A DNA stretch of 64,000 bases from Termitomyces sp. T153 (taxonomy: Eukaryota > Basidiomycota > Agaricomycetes > Agaricales > Lyophyllaceae), in NCBI GenBank assembly GCA_018296165.2, contig JACKQL020000026.1, positions 558,001 through 622,000 on the forward strand, in the 5' to 3' direction. The notes below the pieces were generated by a model, which was given only the letters and a program-made list of their open reading frames with translations, did not search any database and was not told the DNA's origin. A program made the translations under genes and the position numbers. How positions within the stretch are numbered: the first letter of the stretch is position 1; the number at the start of each line of letters is the position of its first letter. Below are positions 1-10,380 of this stretch, in pieces.

Positions 1-2568
1 GGTCCATAGTCTAGTGCACCTTCAAGACCTAAACCACTGACTTGTTTTCCATAAACTGGTAGTTGCAGTCTTTCCCATTGATAGTCCATATGGCATGTCC
101 TATCACCTGGCATTTAGGGCAACTACTGATAAAATGTCCCTGCTCATTACATAGGATGCATGCACCCTCCTTCCATTGTTTCTCCTGAGTTTCCTCCAGT
201 ATGTAGATCTAGGACCTACTCTGAACCTTGTTTGTGCATAGAGCTTCTGGGTTGTTGGCAGAGTCCAGAGCATCTTTGAGGTTGTTAGAGTTGGCATCCA
301 GGGATTTCAGGGTCTCATGGAGGTCAGCAGTGTTGAGTTGGGAAGGGGGGCACAGTCCTGGAGGTTGATTAGCACTGGAAAGTCCTTGGCTCAGAGGAAA
401 ATAGGGTGTGGGATTGGCAGAATTAGTGGGGATTAAGGATTGGTTGCTGTTAGTTGCTCTGGCCTGCTAGTTGGTATTGCTAGAGGTGTTCCACATGGTC
501 TGCAGTGCTGTATTCTCACTCCAGCCTTCCCAGTAATGTTGGTTGATCTAGGTAATGAGTGCCTTGTATCTGTTGTACATAGTTTGCTTGGGTGCAAGGT
601 GGAGAATGTCCTTGATTTATTGAGGCAGAACACAATGGAGGGCAAATCAGAGGGCATTGTCATTCCATCCTGTTTTGTAGGCCTCCTGTTTTAATCATAT
701 GATGAAGGTCATAAAGCATTTGTTGTCATGCATTTGGGAATTGAAAGAGATTCTCCTCCTCTTCTGCTACAGTATCAAAAATGCCAAACTTACTGGAGAA
801 TTCCTAGGTGAAGGCAAGCCAATTGGAGAGCATGGGGTTGTTGGGGTCAAACTGGAGTAGTGCTATATAGTGGTCAAAGGCAATACCCTGCAAATATAAT
901 GTGGCAAAGGCTACTTGTGAGCTCTCAAGCTGGAAAGTAATAAGCTTAGCTTGGAACATGATTAGACACTGTGTTAGGAAGATTCTCCACTTCTGGGGAT
1001 CATGACTAGTGAAGAGTTTGGGCTTTTGAATGTCAAGCTTTCCTTCCCAAGCCAGTGTGTTGCAAGTATCATCCTAGGTGTTTTGGATTTGGGATGGGGG
1101 TCCAGCATTATAATAATAGTAGTAGTTGTTTCTGTTTCTGCACTAAGGAGGGAAGTTGTCCATGGCCAAGTCCCATCCTCTAGGAGGTCTGCCATTGGGA
1201 GGTCTGCTACTGGGGGGTTGGCCCACATTGCCTGGAAGAGGCCTTGGGGCCTATTGAGGAGGAGGGGGTTCTCTGGAGTTGGGAGGTCCAAAGTAATTAG
1301 TGTTGGCAGGGGAGTTGGGCATTGGAGCAGGTGGAGAACAAGGGGGGTGTATGGAAAAAGAGGGTTAAGGTGCCCTGGGGCCCATGGGTTGCCTTGGAGT
1401 GACTGGGGCATTCTGACAGGGTGGAGGGGTGTTGGCACAGGGAGCATGGAGGTTGAAGTGGAGGGGTCTGTCTCAGGAAGGGCCATTGTGTGGGGTGGTC
1501 TTGTTGGCAGAGTTACCAGGCTCATCAATGTAGGAGAAAGTCCAGTTGTTGTTGTCAATGCACAGGGGTGGCTGTTGGTTACAGAGTTCAGCATGTTGGC
1601 CCCAAATATAGAAGGCACTAGAGACAGAGTTTGCCTGGGGACAAGTAGAGAGGGCCAGAGTGTGAGTGGCAGGTTGGTTAAACAGTCTCCCTGCAGGGTT
1701 GAGGCTTTTCAAGATATTAGATGCCACATTAAGTTCTTCCTGCTAGCAGAGAATGGGAGGCAGGGCTTCACTTTGCATTCTGATGAGTTCCTTGCACTGT
1801 ACATGGAAGGAGCAGGAGGAGTTCAGAAGGTCTTCAAATGGACAGGAGTTCAGACTGGTGTGGATTTCTTTGACCAAGGCACAGAGCTTGTTTTGTAGAT
1901 TGGTGTCAATTCTCAGAGTACCTTGCATAGTTTCTGGGAGGTTTCTCTGTAGGTAGTGTTTGTGGAAGTTAAGGAGCCAATCTACCCAAACCTCTGGAGT
2001 AGTGGGGGTGTCAGAATAGCCTCAGTTGGTGAGGAGAGTGCAGGCACATCTTGCAAACTCTGCAGAGGAGAGGCAGAGGAAGCAGAGGACTTTGTCACAC
2101 TGCTAGACATAGGCTTTGATCTATTGCTGTCTGGAGGAGGGAGGGATTTGAGCAGGAAATGGCAATTAAAGAGGGGAATAATTATCGGGTGCTCCAAAGG
2201 GGCTGGGGTTGCAGTGGAGACTGGGTACATGTAGTAATGAGCAGGTGGAAGGTAGGCAGGGTTAGAGGGTGCTATAGAGAATCTTCTGGGGTACATGCAA
2301 GAGTAGTTGCCATTGGCAGAGAATGCTGGAGGGCAGCACCAGCCAGGAGGTATTCCCTGGCTGATGGAAGGAGCATAGAGTGCCTGGTTGGGGTCAGGTG
2401 TGTCCAGTAGCAGGGAATGTACTGATCTGTAGGTGGGCACTGAGTAGAACAGGGCATACTGATCCTCAGGGACTGGCTGACCATAGACATCAGTTAAGTA
2501 GCTAGTGGGATTGTACATGGAGTTATACACAGACATTGAGAATGGGGTAAGGAGGAGTCTTGATATTA
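1..2568 (-). pseudogene. Ty3/gypsy gag remnant, minus strand
   Basis: Reading leftward from the LTR at 2,569, the frames form a gag-like polyprotein. The N-terminal part (about 2,568-1,980) is rich in Pro, Tyr and Ser. A middle helical part follows (about 1,930-1,480), then a Pro-rich linker (about 1,618-1,130), then a typical gag core near 1,020-780 containing the stretch FATLYLQGIAFDHYIALL. A CCHC zinc knuckle (CILCNEQGHFISSC, C-x2-C-x4-H-x4-C) lies at about 118-160. Such proteins coat the element RNA in virus-like particles. Several stops and frame changes break it, so it is dead. Pol, if present, lies beyond the left edge. The order LTR then gag, both on the minus strand, supports one element. 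The gag core assignment rests on family resemblance from memory. Confidence 0.72.
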
Positions 2569-3620
2569 TGTCAGATTCCACTGACTATGGGGGCTCAGCT
2601 ACACTAGCAAGTCCTTACTAGGCAGATACAATGTCCTGTGCTTATAACCTAGTGTTCTAGAGGTGGTGCAGACTATAGGGACTTGCAAGGAGAAGCCAAG
2701 GGAAGCAGTCCAAGCAAGTCTGGAGTGGTCCAGGGAAGTCTAAGACCAAGTATATTAAATGTGGGGCTTGCTTGGGTGTCAGGAACAAGTTTATGGGCAC
2801 ATAAATAGAATGCAGAGTAGGCACAGGCTTTGCAAGTGATAGGAGTGGAGCTGGAGTTTGATGGGGGATCAATCAAGACTGATGGGTTCCAGGGCCAAAC
2901 AAGGGGTGAGGTCTAGAGTTGTCATAAGAATGTTTGTAGGTCATAGTGCATGCACAAAGTTCATAATGATGTTGAAGATGACAGGGACTTAGAAAAACAA
3001 AGGAAATAGAGATAGTCAAGGCAAGACAGAGACAAGACAAGATAGAACTGAGAAAAGAAATAGATTTGAGACTAAAAATGGAAATGGAGACAGAAAGAGA
3101 CACAAGACACAAGTAACCAGTTAATGTAATATTAAGACTAAGGTAATAGATGCTACTCTATGTCTTTATATACTAACTACTGGACCTTCTCTGGGAGTTG
3201 AGGTTACAATGGCAGGGCTTGTTGGAGCCATGCAGGGTGGATGGGTGTCAGTTCTGATTGGAGGGCAGGCCATGGTGATATTCTGATGCAGACACAGCCT
3301 GTTCTGCAGTTGTCAGGGACTTTTGGAGGGGTTGCATGAGTTGTAGAGTTGGTCAAACAATGTGCATCTGAATCAGGAGCTGTGTCAGAGGGGCTGGGAG
3401 GCCTCATAAGCAAGAGGAGGAGCTGAGGAGGCCTACAGGGGATGTGCCAGGGTTTGCCAGAAGGTCATCAGGGTTTGCCAAGAAAGTGCCAGAGTTAGCT
3501 AGGGTGGGCGCTGTGGGTCAATGAAGGTTGAGGTGAGTTGGGAGAAGCATTGGGGAGTGCTCTGAAGAAGTGGAGTGATCTGGGGGAAACTCTGGAGGTG
3601 CAAGAGTGGGTTATGATACA
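2569..3620 (-). repeat. L1-family LTR, CpG-depleted (5' LTR of the minus-strand element)
   Basis: On the minus strand this begins TGTATCATAACCC at 3,620 and ends GGAATCTGACA at 2,569. It matches the LTRs at 44,641, 57,008 and 58,148 in both ends, in the segment reading TAGTAAGGACT near the 3' end, and in a TATA-type promoter (TTAGTATATAAAG, about 3,165-3,180). It is 1,052 bp. Ancestral CpGs have become TG or CA: AGCGGAA in the young copies reads AGTGGAA here. The outer flank on the right is CTGCT; the partner LTR is outside the window, so the target duplication cannot be checked. Confidence 0.82.
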
Positions 3621-4140
3621 CTGCTACTCAGATGAACATTGGAACAGCAACAAACACTGCAACCTTGAAGGATTCTGTGACTTCAAAGCATGCTGCAACC
3701 TTGAAGAATGAGCTAGTATGGGCTGCTGCTGCACATGGCATGTCCAAGATCTAGGGTGTTGGTAGTAACAAATTATATATATGCATAATACATTTTTCTT
3801 TGATATCTTAAGGTGCACAAGAGAAATATTTATATGTGACTTTATGTCATTCATCAAATCAATGTAAATTAAGAGTGTATCCCTCACATGGCCAAGAATT
3901 ACAGTCTCCTATGAAAAAATTGGAACAACTATGAAATCTGCAGGTCCACTTGTAGATGTATGCCTATATAGATTTCCTAACAGCTAAATTCCTCAAAGGA
4001 TGTGCAATTGTAGGGTAGTTGCAAAGATTTTTAACAGGTGTACCAAAGGGCAGCCATTGTACTTTGACTGAGAACATCATTTAAATAAGTTTATAGTGTC
4101 CATTTATATGGCAAGCAGTATGGATTCCCAATAGTTTATC
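3621..4140. other. Gene-free AT-rich stretch
   Basis: Short open frames only, with no recognisable protein, promoter or RNA signal. CpG is virtually absent, as in the surrounding repeats. It lies between the LTR and the next protein remnant. Confidence 0.6.
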
Positions 4141-4143
4141 TAA

Positions 4144-4735
4144 TCACATAGAACATGTGTACATGACCACAGTTGCAGTTCCATTGCCCCTGATAGACAG
4201 GTCAAGTGTGTGTACAGTACCTTGTTCAAGTATCATCTGATGACTGGAAGCAAGCCCATTGTAGAACCATACTTGGGATCCATTACCTGTGACAACCCCT
4301 GGAGTGAAGTGACCATCAGCATAGTAAATCACACCTTCTAACCAATATTCAATAGTGGTCCCATCATTAATTTTAAGGGATAATATAGGTGAATTATAGA
4401 ATTGACTGAAGAAATATCAAATACAATTAAAGGAGGAGCTCTTACATAGAAAAACATTCTGATCAAGCAACATCCACAAGAAGCACATATTGTTTCTGTA
4501 GGCAAAGTGAAATCATCAACATGTGCTTGGATGGAATGTACATCCTGTTTCACAAATACTGTTTGACAATGCTGTGATTGCATTACCATCCACATAACTA
4601 CATATATGTTGTCTAGGACACTTCAAACAAGATTCTAAAACAACATACTTAGAACTCAATTCATAGTCAATATGACAGTGCACACTGGTGTACTCACCCT
4701 CTGGAAACAGGGCTAGATATTCAACAAACAATCTT
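4144..4735 (-). pseudogene. Remnant of a transposon-linked protein resembling a ubiquitin-specific peptidase C-terminal region
   Basis: The minus strand reads from about 4,735 to 4,144 through overlapping frames: a segment with ESCLKCPRQHICSY, a C-x2-C element (CASCGCC), then MIYYADGHFTPGVV followed by a VWFYNGLAS segment. The order (paired cysteines, then a Tyr-x-x-Gly-His-Phe type box, then a W-F/H-D/N-G element) resembles the His-box end of C19 ubiquitin-specific peptidases. It also resembles proteins that I remember as common near agaricomycete transposons. At least two frame changes break it. The peptidase reading is inference: no catalytic Cys box is visible here. It abuts, head to head, the plus-strand fragment at 4,741. 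Confidence 0.45.
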
Positions 4736-4740
4736 GTTTG

Positions 4741-5235
4741 TAGATGCTCTTGGATAAGCTATCAATGAAATATTTAACAGATGCTTTGGAGATGGTGAAC
4801 TGGAAGAATGGAAGTGTCCAGACAATAAGGAAGATATGATTGACATAGCAAACCAATACTTTACATCAATGGAAGATACACTGATAGGAGAGAAATACAT
4901 ACCATTTGATAAGTTCATGGACCCAAGAGGAGTTCTTGAAACCATGGCAAAAGCAGGATACATCCAAACAGAGAATAACATTGTGAACTATATGAAATGG
5001 ACTGAATCAACAGATCAAAGCAATGCATGAGTACTTTATCACATAGTCTAACAAGCAAAACAAAGACTTGTAACATAAATAAGGCAAGAACAGATGCAGA
5101 CCAAAGCATTCAGAATTGGTGACATTGTTGAAGCAGAAGTATCTTTTGTGGTAGTACTGCTCAAGGGAGACACATGCAAGATGCTCATTATTATGAGGTC
5201 GCTCACCCTCTTAGATGGTTTGTTCAAAATGGTGA
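4741..5235 (+). pseudogene. Remnant of an unnamed conserved transposon-linked protein
   Basis: Translation gives FGDGELEEWKCPDNKEDM, then a segment with DIANQYFTSMEDT and PFDKFMDPRGVLETM, and after a stop at about 5,027 continues near 5,107 with FRIGDIVEAEVSFVVVLLKG and CKMLIIMRSLTLLDG. From memory, this block order (acidic start, PFD-FFDP-type motif, GDIV-A-SFV--PLK, K-LRSLALLD) occurs in unnamed agaricomycete proteins that are often next to transposons. I know no function for it. The initiation codon is not clear and stops interrupt it. CpG is absent. It begins six bases from the oppositely oriented peptidase-like fragment. Confidence 0.45.
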
Positions 5236-5519
5236 GCTGTGTGAACAAAAGCAAAGATAAATAGTCATCATTTGATAAGAGAGCAAAGTTGAGGAGTGAA
5301 ATAAAACAGATCATGCTAAAGAGAAAGATTACAGGATATACCAATGAGGGGCAACACAAATTTGGAACCATGGAGACAGACAAGTAGGGATTCATCATGA
5401 TATGCATGAATTGAATGTGTTGAGACAAAAAAAGAGTTACTTATGCAGATGTGTTATTACATAAACAGAGGAAATTCCCTCCAATGGTGTGATTCTTTGA
5501 TTATGAAAAGTATGGGTTC
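5236..5519. other. AT-rich stretch without a recognisable gene
   Basis: Nothing beyond short chance frames. It is purine-rich and leads into the tandem repeats at 5,520. Confidence 0.5.
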
Positions 5520-5860
5520 ATAATTACATAAACCATAGGAAATCTGTTGAGTGGACAGACATATACAAATGGTTGTATTGACATTTATTCAGATTCAGAT
5601 GTCAGATAAGAAATAAGCAAATAAGCAAAAAGAAAAAGATAAGATAACAAGAATGATTACATAAATCATAGAAAACCCACTGAGTGGAAAGTACAATGAA
5701 CAAACATATACAAATGGTTGTATCAACACCTTATTCAGATGACAAGAAAAAGAAATCAGATAGATAAGATAAGATAATAAGATAATAAGATAATAAGATA
5801 AAGAAATAAAGAAAGATAAGGAACAAACAGATACAAGTGGTTGTATGGATCCAGATCAAA
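5520..5860 (+). repeat. Imperfect tandem repeat (about 135-bp unit) with GATAA-type microsatellite
   Basis: Two similar blocks, about 5,520-5,650 and 5,655-5,800, share ATTACATAAA-CATAG, the segment with GAGTGGA, and CATATACAAATGGTTGTAT. A third partial block near 5,820-5,850 carries AGATACAAGTGGTTGTAT. Between them are (GATAA)n and (GATAATAA)n runs at about 5,755-5,805. Confidence 0.7.
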
Positions 5861-5907
5861 CTTTTGAGGATAAAGGCCTCAATCTATTCTAGAGATCTCA
5901 GAACATT

Positions 5908-6077
5908 GTGACTCAGGCAGATACTGTGAACCCAGTTGTGGCTCTATCACTTCCACTTTCTAACCCCACCACTATAATTCAGGCAGACAGCACAAACCCA
6001 ATTGCAGTTGCAGCTACATCCCCTGCAGATTCCCTTGCAACTAGGTCTGTAACAGTGGTCCAAGTTCTTCTTGCAAC
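5908..6077 (+). repeat. Left flank of the Ty3 insertion, related to the island copy at 18,421
   Basis: This stretch can be read as MTQADTVNPVVALSLPLSNP and onward. Its end (AGGTCTGTAACAG, then TTGCAAC at the junction) matches 18,447-18,481. The matching right flank is at 14,438. The sequence is therefore the target into which the Ty3 element inserted. Whether it encodes protein is unclear. Confidence 0.6.
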
Positions 6078-6817
6078 TGTCAGGGAACTTCCATTTCCAA
6101 CCTCTGCAACTTGTTCCAGCACCTCCACAGCTTGTTCAACATCTCCAGGGCTCATTCCAGAACCCTGGAGATCTCCAGAGATGTGCAGAGTTATTTGTAT
6201 TACCTCATTGATCCTTGTCCTAGGGTTAGGATTAGCTCCAGCCTGCTGTACAGTAGTTTCCACACCTCTGTCAGGGGACTTCCATTTCTGACCTCCATGA
6301 CCTTTTCCAGTGCCTCCACAGCTTGTTCAACATCTTCAAAGCTTGTTTCAGAACTCCAGAGATCTCCAAAGAACTGCAGAGTTCCTCATATTACTTCACC
6401 AATCATTATCCTAGGGTTAGGATTAGCTCTGGCCTGCTGTACAGTAGTTCTCATGCCTCCACTGCCCACTGATGCACCACACTGAGCAGCAAGGATTCTT
6501 AGACTTGTTCTCTTCAGATTCCCCTTTGCTAGGTGATTAGTTACTAATTGTATCATTGTCTACTCCACTAATATACTTTGAATTCCCCTCTGCTAGCTGC
6601 ATGACTCCAATCTGCTGCTCCAGAGGTTGCCCTTACAGCCTCTGCCATCTGCTGATATGCTATGCCAAGCAGTAGAGATCCTTAGACTTGTTCTCTTCAG
6701 ATTTCTCTCTGCTAGGCAATTATCACTGATTGTACCATTGTCTACTCTGCTAATATACTTTGGATTCCCCTGCTAGCTGCATAACTCCAATCTGCCACTC
6801 CAGAGGGTGCCCTTACA
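6078..6817 (+). repeat. 5' LTR of the chromovirus, interrupted by a nested LTR
   Basis: The first half (6,078-6,268) and the second half (6,638-6,817) together match the single 369-bp 3' LTR at 14,069-14,437. The middle is another complete LTR of the same family. The LTR starts TGTCAGGG and ends CCCTTACA. Internal sequence near the start includes CTAGGGTTAGGATTAGCTC, which looks telomere-like but is simply LTR sequence present in all copies. Confidence 0.88.
6269..6637 (+). mobile_element. Solo LTR nested inside the 5' LTR
   Basis: It is 369 bp, the same length as the 3' LTR, starts TGTCAGGGG and ends TTGCCCTTACA. It is flanked by ACCTC (6,264-6,268) and GCCTC (6,638-6,642). The intact 3' LTR reads ACCTCTGCC at this place, so these are target duplications with one later change. 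Confidence 0.85.
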
Positions 6818-6923
6818 GAAGAACAAGTCTCTTAAAACTAGTCTGGAAGCCCCTCATAGCTGCAAGAAACCTCTGAGCTGTTATCTGTTGCTTTCCCACC
6901 AGGATTAAGCACCACATAGTTCT

Positions 6924-8127
6924 ATGTCTCAGCTGGCCAACCCAGACACATTGTTGGAGGCCTCAGCCTCACAGGACAAAGCCTGGACTTGCCTGCTACA
7001 TCTAGAAACCCAGGTGCAATTAATGCAATCATCTCTCATCCATCATACAACCAAACTCTCTACCCTTCATCAAACCATAGATCTGATCTCCCAAATGCTC
7101 CAGGCACTGCTCAAATGCTGAACCCCTACCTCCACACCTTCCCCAGCTGTAGAACCAGCCCTGACCATATCTGCACCTGTCTCTGCAGCTCTGGTGACCC
7201 TATGGCTATGAATTCTGTGCCCCACACTACCAGATGCATATGATGGCACCCACTCTGGTGGGGAACAATTCCTGCAGTCCTGCCTCACCTACATGCACCT
7301 CAGTAGGGATGCCTTTGACTCTGATGCATTGATAATAGCTCAGATACTGTCATAAATCCTACACATAGTGAATCTTCCATCACCCCAGAGGTGTTGGAAG
7401 TTTTCTGGACTGGGCTGCCTTTGAGAAGGACTCCTGCACAGAGTTTTTTCTGCTAGACCCTGCCAAGACCACAGCCTTGACACTATGTGATAGGGAGCAA
7501 TACAGACAAGGAAAGCATATGCTGAATGAGTACATCAACTTGTTCCAGGCTCTGGTCAAGCAAGCTGCTTACTTCAATAGCCTTCAATTATGCCCCCCCC
7601 TCCTGAGATGGCCTGCACCCACACTGGTAGAACACATTGACAATCTTGCAGAGGGTTGCCCAGATAATGAAAAGATTGTGTCATGATACAAGGTGGCCTG
7701 GAACCAGTGGCAACTCATGGAGATCTGGAGGGAGCTCTGCTGCCCACATTCTGCACTGCACCCAGCTCCAATCACCAATTTCTGCCACCCCATACCTGTC
7801 TGCCCAATGCCAGCCCTTACTCCTGTCATCCCTGCAGCATGCTCCCTGCTGCTGGGGATCCCTATGGATGTGGACACTGCTAGACAGCTCCACACTGCAC
7901 CACTGCTGTGCCAGAGATGCCAGAAGCCCAGGCACTTTGCACAGCATTGCCTCCTGGGCCTAGAGGTACATTATCTTTCCACAGTGGAGCAGAAGGAACT
8001 CCTCCTGCAGCTGCTGGCTGCAAAGGATGCTGCCAGAGCTCCACCACTTGATGAGCCTATGCCAGAGTTGACCCTGGAGGAAATCAGTGTGTGTGCACCA
8101 CCTCCAGAGCTGGAGGAGGATTTTTAG
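6924..8127 (+). pseudogene. Ty3 chromovirus gag (Tf1/Tf2-like), broken
   Basis: Gag encodes the capsid-like shell protein of the element. The first Met is at 6,924 (MSQLANPDTLLEASASQ), followed by a helical heptad-like segment (HHTTKLSTLHQTIDLISQML). The capsid core lies in other frames near 7,220-7,690 (LCDREQYRQGKHMLNEYINL). The C-terminal part, 7,693-8,127, has PMDVDTARQ and the zinc knuckle CQRCQKPRHFAQHC (C-x2-C-x4-H-x4-C), then an acidic tail ending ELEEDF. At least three frame changes and several stops break it. The PMDVD-before-knuckle layout matches what I remember of agaricomycete Tf2-like gags. Confidence 0.8.
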
Positions 8128-8341
8128 TTGAGCAATGGATGGAGTGTATGCCTCCATCACTGGGTGCTAACAGGTTCTCATGTCTGTCAATAGAAAATGA
8201 AATTGCTTTTTCCAATGCCCTTTATTCTGAGACAGAAGATCCTCAACATCCCCCTCCAGATGTACAAACACTAATGCCAGAGCCCCTGCTGAGCTCCCTG
8301 ACACCTCCTAGGGTCTGCTGGCACTGCTCTGACAGTACATA

Positions 8342-8545
8342 ATGGCTTCCAGCCAGTCTGCCAACTCCCTGTGCCTTGATGTAGAGATTGAGACAATGGA
8401 CACCCAGCAAGCCAGCAGAGTTATGGCTCTGCTGGATAATGGAGTGATGGGACTGTTCTTGGACTTGGTGTTTGTCAAATGCCATAGCCTGACTATGCAG
8501 CCCCTCCCCAAGCCAATTCTGGTCTACAACATTGACAGAACAAGC
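8342..8545 (+). pseudogene. Retropepsin N-terminal half (chromovirus)
   Basis: Translation contains MALLDNGVMGLFLDLVF and later PLPKPILVYNIDRTS. This is the aspartic protease of Tf2-like elements, which matures the polyprotein. The usual catalytic D-S/T-G-A is here D-N-G-V. The Asp is kept, but the neighbouring Ser/Thr and Ala are not. The protein is cut at about residue 68 by the inserted repeat. The remainder (QVDLVLHYGNHVEHTVFAIT) resumes at 10,381. Confidence 0.75.
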
Positions 8546-10380
8546 TACAGTCCATGCATTTGGCATGGGCCTGTAGCTCTTGCTTCATCCCAGACTCAAC
8601 CTCACTTTGTTTGGCATGGGCCTGTAGCTCTTGCTTCATCTCAGACCCAACCTCACTTTGTTTGGTTAGGTCCTTGTATTTCAAACTCAATGCTAAGTCC
8701 CAGACCCAACCTCACTTCTTTCAGTTAGGCCTTTGTATTTTGTTAGCTCAATGCTGAGATTCAGACCCAACCTCACTACATTCAGTTAGGTCTTTGTATT
8801 TTGTCAACCCAATGCTGAGATCCAGACCCAACCTCACTACATTTGGTTAGGTCTTTGTATTTTGTTAACCCAATGCTGAGATCCAGACTCAACCTCACTA
8901 TGTTTGGTTAGGTCTTTATATTTTGCTCACTCAATGCTGAGATCCAGACCCAACCTCAGTTTGTCTTTCATGTTACTGATAAGAGTTCCTCAATAAAATA
9001 ATCAAGATGTCATATAAATAGAGCTTCCCCACTCATCTCTTTCACTATGCTGACTTTGGTCTTTCTTTTTTCAACCAATCTGTTGATAGTCCTGTAATTG
9101 TCAATGTCAGTGTTGAATTAACCTTCCTTTATAAGTTTTCCATTATTTACAACATCTAGGGGCAGTCAAACAGGAGTCACAACTGAGAGCACTTGAGTGC
9201 CCTCTGCCTGCTATTAGCATGGCTTAGTGTTGTTGGGGCCTGTCTCCAATCCCTCTTGTGTTGTCATAAAGGGAATGGCCAATGGCTGAAACCTTGCCCT
9301 CTCCTCCTTGGGAAGGGGTATATCCATTGCCTTTTATATCATGCCATAGCAGTGTGGTATCTCTCATTGTATTAGGTAGTAAGGATGCTGAAATCCAGAC
9401 CAAACCTTGCTTCACTTGGTTAGGTTTTTAATATTCCAATTCTTTCAAGTGATTACCATTCAATAGATCATTTTTAATATACTTGAAAATTTAGAATCAT
9501 TGATGAATCAAAGTCTCCTTCAACTTCTGTCCCCTTTTTACTCATACACTTCAAAGAGCATATTTGACAATTTTTTGACACCAAATATACTAAAGAGAAA
9601 GAAATGAGGGAAAGTAGCCTGAGTAATTAGATATCTATAATCTCATTTATGGTAACACCAAGTGCTACTAATACTTAGCAATCAGACATTTGACTTGATT
9701 CATTCTTAAAATCCCTTTCTAATACTCTATCTAATCAAGATTTATCACACATCACACATCTGCTTTCTTTCACTCAATATATCTGACCATACAATCATCT
9801 AATCACAAACCATACACCTTCAAATCAGATCCAACTATACACACTTTCAAGTCTGAACACACACCTTGAAATCAGAAAGCCAGCATACAGCTATTAGCAC
9901 TCCAGTCCAATTATAGCCTCACCTTGTTTGGTTAGGGGTTTTACAATTCCACATTCCAAGTTAAAGGCTATCAGCAATCAAATTCAAGTCAGATTTATAG
10001 TCAAAACATACCATATGTCATAAACCTCTAACAGTTCATTAGGGCAACTATTCTCCTGTCTAAATAATAAATAGAAGCTTCTAAGAGTCTTATGCCACTT
10101 CTTTGGCCATTTTTGATTATGAAAATTCATTATTCTGGACTTTCTTTGATGAGAAACACATGCATGGGATATGCTTCTTCCTCAAAGAACAGCCAGAAGT
10201 GTTGCTTGAAGAGGCACATTAAAAGACAGTACACCACATAAGTGATGCCTGAAAAAGGCTGAAAAATGCCTAAAATATCAAGTTTTGTAGCTCAAAAAAA
10301 CAACAGATTCATTGTATACATGCTATCAACAAAAGCTGTCTGTTATGCCATTTTTTTCTCTATTCAAAGTGCAAAAAACA
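8546..10380 (+). mobile_element. Dispersed repeat R60 inserted in the protease gene
   Basis: The insertion separates two halves of one protease. It starts CTACAGTCCATGC with a short palindrome (CCATGC-NNN-GCATGG), then a tandem array of 60-61 bp units (about 8,566-8,965). AT-rich single-copy sequence follows and is shared with 33,139-35,170 (+) and 59,690-60,680 (-). It has no convincing reading frame, so it is non-autonomous or a remnant. Exact ends and target duplication are not clear. The right edge is placed where the protease frame resumes. Confidence 0.7.
8566..8965 (+). repeat. Minisatellite of seven 60-61 bp units
   Basis: The core CAACCTCAC recurs at about 8,598, 8,648, 8,708, 8,768, 8,829, 8,890 and 8,951, giving spacings of 50, 60, 60, 61, 61 and 61 bp. 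Each unit has the pattern CAGACCCAACCTCACT, then GGTTAGGTCTTTGTATTTTG, then CAATGCTGAGATC. Similar short arrays occur at 33,310-33,400 and, inverted, at 60,440-60,650. Confidence 0.85.

Noticed and set aside
1002..1898. 298-codon plus-strand frame
   Set aside because: Antisense to the gag remnant; Gly/Val/Arg-rich as expected for the complement of Pro-rich coding sequence.
6410..6425. CCTAGGGTTAGG, telomere-like
   Set aside because: Present once in each LTR copy (6,220, 6,410, 14,210), never tandem; it is LTR sequence.
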